Source: Candidatus Nanopelagicales bacterium (GTDB taxonomy: Bacteria; Actinomycetota; Actinomycetes; S36-B12). From it: a stretch of 52,335 bases of DNA. The number at the start of each line of letters is the position of its first letter. The first letter of the stretch is position 1. The position numbers were made by a program, and so were the translations under genes. Below the pieces are notes generated by a model that had not been told where the DNA came from, ran no database searches, and worked only from the letters and a program-made list of their open reading frames with translations. Positions 46,939-52,335 of this stretch are shown here, piece after piece. The DNA is taken from positions 1-52,335 of the forward strand of contig JAURQC010000116.1 in the NCBI GenBank assembly GCA_030836325.1, read 5' to 3'.

Positions 46939-47684
46939 TCCGAATGCATTTCTAGAGACTCGACTCGCGACCGGGTTGCCTCACGAGCTTTGCGCGCCAT
47001 ATCTGCCACATCCCGGCGTACCTGCGCTGACTCCTGTTCACGCTCACGACGGTCGGCTATGACGCGGGCGGGCACACCACCCACAATGGCGAAGTCCGGC
47101 ACAGCGCCACGAACGACGGCGTTGGCACCCACGACGCATCCGCGACCGATGACACTGCCCCGCAGGATCGTCGACTTCACTCCGAGCCACACATCCGATC
47201 CGATGATCACCGGACTCTTGATCAGCCCTTGGCGACGAATAGGAACCGAGGTCGAGTCCGCCCGATGGTCAAAGTCCCCCACGTAGACCGAATCCGCGAC
47301 GATGCACTCAGCTCCGAACTCGACGTCGATGTGGCAATTAATTGTGTTGTTTTGGCCGAAGACGCACTTATCCCCCACACGCAATGTTCCTTCGTGGCAT
47401 CTAAGTACCGTGCCGCTTCCGAGATGCACCCAGCGGCCAAGAACAATTCGCCCCACGTGCGGGCGCACTTCACATCGCACACCTTTTCCTAGGAACACCG
47501 GACCGGTGAGCACGACACCACGCGAGAACAGCGCTAGCCGGATGAATCTCACGTAACGGATCAGGTACCAGCTGCTAAACGCGCGGTTAGCCACAATCCA
47601 GCGGAACGTATCCAGACCCCACCACCGCCACGATCGCGCCACCGCGGCCGGGGGCAACTCGCCGTGTCCCTGCTCACTGTGCAT
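46935..47684 (-). CDS. Left-handed beta-helix (hexapeptide) acyltransferase
   Basis: A 249-residue LpxA-like trimeric acyltransferase. An N-terminal part with an aromatic amphipathic segment (WIVANRAFSSWYLIRYVRFIRLALF) precedes hexapeptide repeats from about residue 65 (GVVLTGPVFLGKGVRCEV, IVLGRWVHLGSGTVL, LRVGDKCVFGQNN, IVADSVYVGDFDHR with the likely catalytic His, VIIGSDVWLGVKSTILRGSVIGRGCVVGANAVV) and ends GGVPARVIA. A gene of this type lies in the corresponding mycobacterial locus (Rv3034c). An acyl decoration of the glucan is plausible but not shown. ATG 47684 overlaps the GT4 gene by 11 bases; a longer start at 47732 is less likely. Confidence 0.82.
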   Translation of the reverse strand: MHSEQGHGELPPAAVARSWRWWGLDTFRWIVANRAFSSWYLIRYVRFIRLALFSRGVVLTGPVFLGKGVRCEVRPHVGRIVLGRWVHLGSGTVLRCHEGTLRVGDKCVFGQNNTINCHIDVEFGAECIVADSVYVGDFDHRADSTSVPIRRQGLIKSPVIIGSDVWLGVKSTILRGSVIGRGCVVGANAVVRGAVPDFAIVGGVPARVIADRREREQESAQVRRDVADMARKAREATRSRVESLEMHSD

Positions 47685-48960
47685 CGAACAACAGATTCCC
47701 ATCTGTGCCCGCGACGAACCGTGGCGACTCATCGTCCCTCGGGATGCGGCCAGCGCGATCGTTGCCCGCGTGACCTCGCCGGACGCCCGAGGCGTACTGC
47801 GCTACTAATCGATCGGCGATCGACGCCCAACTGTGGTGGGCGATCACATGAGCACGCGCTCGCTCGGCTCGCGCTGCTGATTTGTCAGCATCCATCAGAC
47901 TCGAGCACACCGCATCGGCCAGGCCAGCTACATCCCCGGCTTCGAAAGACCAGCCGTGGGCGTCGTCAGCGAGGAATTCGGCGAGCCCTCCAGCGTTCGA
48001 AGCAACCACCGGCGTCTTCACCACAGCCGCCTCAAGGGCAACTATCCCAAAGGGCTCGTAGATCGATGGCACGACCGCAACGTCGGCTGCCGCGACGAGC
48101 GCTCGAAGCTTCGATTCCGGCATCCATCCAACAAAGTCAACCCTCGACGCCACCCGCTTTCGACGAGCCAACGCCCGAAGGGCATCCTGTTGCGAGCCCT
48201 TGCCCGCGATGACGCACTGAACCGCAGGGAACTGTCGACGAATCCGCGGCAGGGCTTCGATCAAGGTGTGTGCGCCCTTCTCCCACTCCAGTCGGCCTGA
48301 GTGCACGATGAGGGGAGATCCGTATTTGGCCACCATCGCGGATTGAAGGTCGGCATCGACGATCGCGGCACCAGAATCGATCCCGTTCGGCACCACTTGG
48401 ACATCAACTGCCCCGAAGAGACGTTCAACTTCCCATTTCATGTGTCGGCTACACACCAGGACTTGGTCGGCGTTGTGCACCGACCAACCCTCGACGCTGT
48501 GAATGGAACGAGACAGCTCACCTGGCAGCCAGCCCTGATGCCGTCCGGCCTCGGTTGCGTGAATGGTGTGCACCCAGGGCACCTCGAAGGCGTCTGACAG
48601 CGAAGCTGCCGCGTGGGCGGTCAGCCAGTCGTGCGCGTGTAGAACATCTGGCTTCCACGTCCGTCCCAGCGACAGTCCGTATCGAGTCATGGCAGAAGCA
48701 AGTCCGGCAACCCAGCCCATCAATGTGCCGGCTTCGAAGGACACAAACGGCGCATCGCGCACGACGCGAATAACGCGAACGCCCTCGATCACCTCATCGA
48801 CTGGCTCAGCTCCGGCATCGTCCACGTCTAGGCCGACGTGCGAGATCACAACGACGTCGTGCCCAGCACGCGCCTGTTCGGTCGCGACTGCGTACACGTG
48901 CCGACCCAGACCGCCGTAGACGACTGGCGGAAACTCCCAGGACAGGTGACAAATGCGCAC
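47674..48960 (-). CDS. GT4 family glucosyltransferase (Rv3032-like)
   Basis: A 428-residue retaining glycosyltransferase with two Rossmann domains. The N-terminus MRICHLSWEFPPVVYGGLGRHV is typical of glycogen-synthase-like GT4 enzymes; HAHDWLTAHAA, HTIHATEAGRHQGW, VVPNGIDSG, VHSGRLEWEKGAHTLIEALP and the E-x7-E motif EPFGIVALE follow. The mycobacterial relative elongates alpha-1,4-glucan chains of methylglucose lipopolysaccharide. The gene starts at GTG 48960, one base into the methyltransferase stop, and is linked to the acyltransferase gene. Confidence 0.88.
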   Translation of the reverse strand: MRICHLSWEFPPVVYGGLGRHVYAVATEQARAGHDVVVISHVGLDVDDAGAEPVDEVIEGVRVIRVVRDAPFVSFEAGTLMGWVAGLASAMTRYGLSLGRTWKPDVLHAHDWLTAHAAASLSDAFEVPWVHTIHATEAGRHQGWLPGELSRSIHSVEGWSVHNADQVLVCSRHMKWEVERLFGAVDVQVVPNGIDSGAAIVDADLQSAMVAKYGSPLIVHSGRLEWEKGAHTLIEALPRIRRQFPAVQCVIAGKGSQQDALRALARRKRVASRVDFVGWMPESKLRALVAAADVAVVPSIYEPFGIVALEAAVVKTPVVASNAGGLAEFLADDAHGWSFEAGDVAGLADAVCSSLMDADKSAARAERARAHVIAHHSWASIADRLVAQYASGVRRGHAGNDRAGRIPRDDESPRFVAGTDGNLLFDAQ

Positions 48961-49937
48961 TACGGCTTAACTCCGGTTACACCTACGTTGTAGAAGAACT
49001 CGTCCGGAACAACGTTGGAGAAGACCCGTCGATCAAGGAAATTCAGCCGCTGCCACCCCCGGTAAGCGAAGGTCGCCCACGACCACCCGAGCACTCCCGG
49101 CCGCACTGCCGCCTCGAATGTGCGAACCGGCCAACCAAACCAAGCGGCGGTCAATTCTTCTGTCTGCGTTCGCACATCCACAGCACCTGCCCGCATGCAG
49201 GCCGCGGCCAGCCGGTCGGGAGCGAAGGTGTGCAGGTCGACCACCGACTCCAACGCTGCTTCCCGGGAGGATTGCTCAAGTTCTTCATCGGGCTTGGCCC
49301 AATTCCCCGACCAGAACGGCAGCGATGCTGCACGACGTGTCGACCACCAGGTGAGCCGAGACAAGCGCCGGGCGATGAAATCACCCTTGCTGGTTGGCTC
49401 CCCACAAATCACGAAACGACCACCGGGGCGAAGGACACGAAGGATTTCGCGCAAAGCCTGATCGACGTCAGGAATATGGTGCAAAAACGCGTGTCCGACC
49501 ACGAGGTCGAAGGAGTCGTTGTCGAACGGCAGTTCTTCGACATCGGCAACCTGTCCGGTGACGTCCAACCCCAATTCACGTCCATTGACGACCGCTTGGT
49601 CGACCATGCCCTGTGAGATGTCAGAAAGGGTTCCGGTGGTGGCCACCCCCGACTGCATCAGGTTCAACAAGAAAAAGCCGGTTCCACCACCGACCTCTAA
49701 CGCCGAGTCGACCGGGAGGTACTCCTGTCCTTCGACAACACGATCGAAGATCTCGCGGGCGTAGTCAATACATCGGTCATCGTAGGAAATACTCCACTTG
49801 TCGTCGTACGTTGACGCCTCCCAATCGTGGTAGACGACATTCGCCAACTTGGAGTCGTTCCATGCTGCGTCGACGATCGCATCCGACGTCCCCATCGAAT
49901 GATCGTCCGAACCCGCCTCACCAACAACCATGATCAC
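48960..49937 (-). CDS. SAM-dependent methyltransferase (Rv3037c-like)
   Basis: A 325-residue class I methyltransferase. The N-terminal DAAWNDSKLANVVYHDWEASTYDDKWSISYDDRCIDYARE is characteristic of an actinobacterial group found beside echA17-like genes. The SAM loop is ALEVGGGTGFFLL (about 79-91), then DISQGMV, LPFDNDSFDLVVGHAFLHHIPD and LRPGGRFVICGEPT. The C-terminal hundred residues are Trp-rich and may sit on the membrane. The acceptor is unknown; the context suggests glycan or lipid. ATG 49937 overlaps the enoyl-CoA hydratase stop (ATGA). Confidence 0.85.
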   Translation of the reverse strand: MIMVVGEAGSDDHSMGTSDAIVDAAWNDSKLANVVYHDWEASTYDDKWSISYDDRCIDYAREIFDRVVEGQEYLPVDSALEVGGGTGFFLLNLMQSGVATTGTLSDISQGMVDQAVVNGRELGLDVTGQVADVEELPFDNDSFDLVVGHAFLHHIPDVDQALREILRVLRPGGRFVICGEPTSKGDFIARRLSRLTWWSTRRAASLPFWSGNWAKPDEELEQSSREAALESVVDLHTFAPDRLAAACMRAGAVDVRTQTEELTAAWFGWPVRTFEAAVRPGVLGWSWATFAYRGWQRLNFLDRRVFSNVVPDEFFYNVGVTGVKP

Positions 49938-50713
49938 CGGCCGGTGAACTGGGCCTTGCCGGGCCCGTTTTCCAAGAACGACTCCATACCGATGCGCTGA
50001 TCGTCGGTCGAAAACAATGCAGCGAACTGCACACGTTCAATCTCCAGGCCCGTTTCCAGATCAACTTCCAGCCCCGCGTCGATGGCAGCCTTGGCCGCTT
50101 GCATCGCCACACGCGGACCGGCAGCAAGTGCACGCGCCCAGGTGAGTGCCTCGGAGTAGACATCGTCCGGTGGGCACACCCGATCGATCAAACCGATGGC
50201 CAAGGCCTCGTCGGCATCGACGAACCTTCCGCTGAACACGAGATCCTTCGCTCGAGCCGGCCCTACTAAGCGCGGGAGGCGCTGGGTGCCACCTGCGCCA
50301 GGGATGATCCCCAGAGCGATCTCCGGCTGTCCGACCTTCGCGTTATCTCCTGCGACCCGAAAGTCGCAGCACATGGCCAGTTCCAGTCCGCCGCCAAGGG
50401 CGTATCCGGTGATGGCAGCGATGGTCGGTTGCGGGATCTTCGCAACGGTGGTGAATGCGGTTCGCAATCCGCGCGAGAGCTGGACCATGTCGACGTATCC
50501 CTTAGTGGACATCTCGGCGATGTCGGCCCCAGCAGCGAAGACTTTCGGACCGCCGTAAAGGACGACCGCACCTACGGCTGCGTTCTCTGCGACCTCCTCG
50601 GCAGCCTGCCGGATTTCCTTTTGCATCTGCGCATTCAATGCATTCATTGGAGGACGCTCCAGCATGATCGTCGCTACACCGTCCTCAATCGTCACGTTCA
50701 CGAATTCACCCAC
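49934..50713 (-). CDS. Enoyl-CoA hydratase/isomerase family protein (EchA17-like)
   Basis: A 259-residue crotonase-fold enzyme that hydrates 2-enoyl-CoA or does a related reaction. The oxyanion hole is formed by [12 protein letters not shown] and [16 protein letters not shown]; the block [24 protein letters not shown] contains the catalytic Glu and the family PGxGGTQRL. GTG 50713 has GAGAGG eight bases upstream and is preferred to a start at 50734. It is coupled to the methyltransferase and lies in the same place as echA17 in mycobacteria. Confidence 0.9.
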   Translation of the reverse strand: MGEFVNVTIEDGVATIMLERPPMNALNAQMQKEIRQAAEEVAENAAVGAVVLYGGPKVFAAGADIAEMSTKGYVDMVQLSRGLRTAFTTVAKIPQPTIAAITGYALGGGLELAMCCDFRVAGDNAKVGQPEIALGIIPGAGGTQRLPRLVGPARAKDLVFSGRFVDADEALAIGLIDRVCPPDDVYSEALTWARALAAGPRVAMQAAKAAIDAGLEVDLETGLEIERVQFAALFSTDDQRIGMESFLENGPGKAQFTGR

Positions 50714-50824
50714 GAGGCCACCTCTCACGTTCACGATTCATTTCGTCTGCGCCACTTGATCATTGAGCGTAGCCCTCGCGCGCCTGAGTTGAATCCGACT
50801 TCCCGCGATGAGCCCGCCGAGCGA

Positions 50825-50830
50825 TACCGT
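50825..50830 (+). promoter_or_regulatory. Minus-10 element of a probable leaderless glgX promoter
   Basis: TACCGT, six bases before GTG 50837; no ribosome binding site is present. Confidence 0.4.
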
Positions 50831-50836
50831 CCCTTC

Positions 50837-52335
50837 GTGTCCTACCGCCCTGACATTGCCGAACCGCGGTGGCATCCCTGGGGATGGGATCCATTGGGCG
50901 TCCACCTCGATCCCTCCGGCGTTTCGAACGTTGCGCTGTGGGCCGAGGGTGCAGAGCGGGTGGACTTCTGCGTCCTCGATGACTCGGGCGAACATCGCAT
51001 CGAACTCCCTGATCAACTTCATCATGTCTTCCACGGGCGCATCAGCGGTCTGGAACCCGGCATGCGCTACGGGTTCCGAGTGCACGGTCCGTGGGACCCA
51101 CACCGTGGTAAGCGGTGGAATCCACATAAGTTGCTCGTCGATCCATACGCGCGTGCACTCACCGGTGACTTCCGATTGGACCCCGCTGTATTCGACTACG
51201 TCGGAGATGACATCGCCCACATGAGCGGACTCGACAATGCGCCGTACGTCCCGACATCGGTCGTGGTGGACACGACCTTTGATTGGGAGGACGATTCATT
51301 GCCACAAACACCGTGGCAGGACACCATCATCTACGAGACGCACGTTCGCGGGCTAACTATGCAACACCCCGACGTCCCCGAGCACCAACGCGGCACCTAC
51401 GCAGGTGTTGCTCATCCGTCTGTGATCGCCCATCTCCAAGCACTCGGGGTTACCACCATCGAACTCCTACCAATTCATCATTTCGTCTCCGAAGTTCACC
51501 TCTTGCGATCGGGACTGACGAACTACTGGGGCTACAACACACTCGGCTTCTTTGCCCCCCATGCGCGGTATTCATCTTCCGGAACACGCGGTGAACAGGT
51601 ACGCGAGTTCAAACAGATGGTCAAAGATCTCCATGCAGCAGGACTCGAAGTCGTGATCGACGTCGTGTACAACCACACCGCTGAGGGCGGGATGGACGGA
51701 CCGGCGTTGTCCTTCCGAGGAATCGGCAACGACGACTACTACTACCTATCAGAAGACGGCAGTCAATACATCGACTACACCGGCTGCGGAAACACACTGG
51801 ATGCATCGCACCCACACGTTCTTCAGATGATCCTCGACTCCCTGCGCTATTGGGCAAACGAGATGCACGTCGACGGATTCCGCTTCGATCTCACGTCCGC
51901 GCTCGCGCGTTCTTTCAACGATGTCAACATGCTGGGTAGCTTCATGACGGCAATCCAGCAGGACCCTGTGCTGCGTCGCATGAAGTTGATCGCCGAACCG
52001 TGGGATGTCGGTCCCGGCGGCTATCAGGTGGGCGAATTTCCGGTCCTGTGGGCCGAATGGAATGACCGCTTCCGCGACGCAACGCGTTCTTTCTGGCGCG
52101 GCTCCGGCAGCGCAGCCGAACTCGGGTGGCGTCTGACCGGTTCAGCCGACCTGTTCGAAAATGAAGGGCGTCGGCCCTTCTCGAGTATCAACTTCGTCAC
52201 CGCACACGACGGTTTTACACTGCGGGATCTCGTGACCTACGAACACAAGCACAACGACGCCAACCTCGAGGACAACCGCGACGGAACAGACAACAACATT
52301 TCCGCCAACTACGGCCACGAAGGCGAGTCCGATGA
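50837..52335 (+). CDS. glgX: Glycogen debranching enzyme GlgX, C-terminus outside window
   Basis: About 499 residues of a GH13 isoamylase-type debranching enzyme, which cuts alpha-1,6 branches of glycogen or maltodextrin; full proteins are about 700 residues. An N-terminal CBM48 domain ([21 protein letters not shown], then [28 protein letters not shown]) precedes the TIM barrel. Catalytic signatures are [14 protein letters not shown], the nucleophile Asp in [12 protein letters not shown] (about 347), the acid Glu in [14 protein letters not shown], and the transition-state Asp in [19 protein letters not shown] 50837 gives the natural N-terminus [21 protein letters not shown]. It is divergent from the EchA-like gene and extends the alpha-glucan theme of this region. 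The frame is open to the window end. Confidence 0.95.
   Translation, partial: MSYRPDIAEPRWHPWGWDPLGVHLDPSGVSNVALWAEGAERVDFCVLDDSGEHRIELPDQLHHVFHGRISGLEPGMRYGFRVHGPWDPHRGKRWNPHKLLVDPYARALTGDFRLDPAVFDYVGDDIAHMSGLDNAPYVPTSVVVDTTFDWEDDSLPQTPWQDTIIYETHVRGLTMQHPDVPEHQRGTYAGVAHPSVIAHLQALGVTTIELLPIHHFVSEVHLLRSGLTNYWGYNTLGFFAPHARYSSSGTRGEQVREFKQMVKDLHAAGLEVVIDVVYNHTAEGGMDGPALSFRGIGNDDYYYLSEDGSQYIDYTGCGNTLDASHPHVLQMILDSLRYWANEMHVDGFRFDLTSALARSFNDVNMLGSFMTAIQQDPVLRRMKLIAEPWDVGPGGYQVGEFPVLWAEWNDRFRDATRSFWRGSGSAAELGWRLTGSADLFENEGRRPFSSINFVTAHDGFTLRDLVTYEHKHNDANLEDNRDGTDNNISANYGHEGESD

Noticed and set aside
50738..51220. A 160-codon minus-strand open frame opposite the glgX start
   Set aside because: It lies antisense to the CBM48 domain of GlgX, which has full family motifs.

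Overview
The window looks like chromosomal DNA of a high-GC Gram-positive bacterium (Actinomycetota). Evidence: a division/cell-wall (dcw) cluster with mraZ at its head, DUF3040, DUF3048 and SAV_6107-type HEPN proteins, dnaE2 behind an actinobacterial LexA box (TCGAAC-N4-GTTCGA), many GTG starts, several apparently leaderless genes (TAnnnT six or seven bases before the start codon), and a right half whose gene content resembles the Mycobacterium tuberculosis region holding gatCAB, ligA, trmU/mnmA, fixAB and the methylglucose-lipopolysaccharide genes. I cannot name genus or species. I saw no tRNA, rRNA, insertion sequence, prophage or CRISPR array.

Layout. 1-5.4 kb: dcw operon on the minus strand (mraZ, a 45-residue membrane protein, rsmH, ftsL-like, ftsI, murE cut by the window edge) with a good promoter and candidate MraZ boxes. 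5.4-18 kb: mostly single genes: DUF3048 lipoprotein, DUF3293 protein, phosphopantetheinyl transferase, HelD/HelR-type RNA polymerase recycling ATPase, universal stress protein, RmuC, two secreted proteins of unknown function, an RDD membrane protein with an unusual repeat protein, a lipase-like hydrolase, a MaoC hydratase and DUF3040. 16.8-23.4 kb: an SOS-type operon HEPN-dnaE2-EamA-dinB with a LexA box at its promoter and a structured leader. 23.5-33.7 kb: a carbohydrate-acid catabolic island (sulfurtransferase, Gfo/Idh/MocA dehydrogenase, D-apionate-lactonase-like protein, SDR, FAH-family hydrolase, 2-hydroxyacid dehydrogenase) bracketed by two ilvD paralogues in the same orientation, with a 30-bp tandem repeat upstream of the FAH gene. 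33.7-44.5 kb: housekeeping genes on the minus strand (gatB, gatA, gatC, ligA, a MetE-core protein, mnmA, cysteine desulfurase, etfA, etfB). 44.6-52.3 kb: polysaccharide genes (methyltransferase, GH57 branching enzyme, hexapeptide acyltransferase, GT4 glucosyltransferase, second methyltransferase, enoyl-CoA hydratase, glgX cut by the right edge), resembling the mycobacterial methylglucose-lipopolysaccharide locus.

The most interesting unit is the 25.6-33.7 kb island. Its dehydrogenase and lactonase resemble D-apiose dehydrogenase and D-apionate lactonase, and the expected product, D-apionate, is the bis-hydroxymethyl analogue of dihydroxyisovalerate, the natural IlvD substrate. I infer that one of the flanking IlvD proteins may dehydrate apionate, with the SDR and FAH hydrolase finishing an undescribed non-phosphorylative route. 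This is a hypothesis from family resemblance and gene neighbourhood only.
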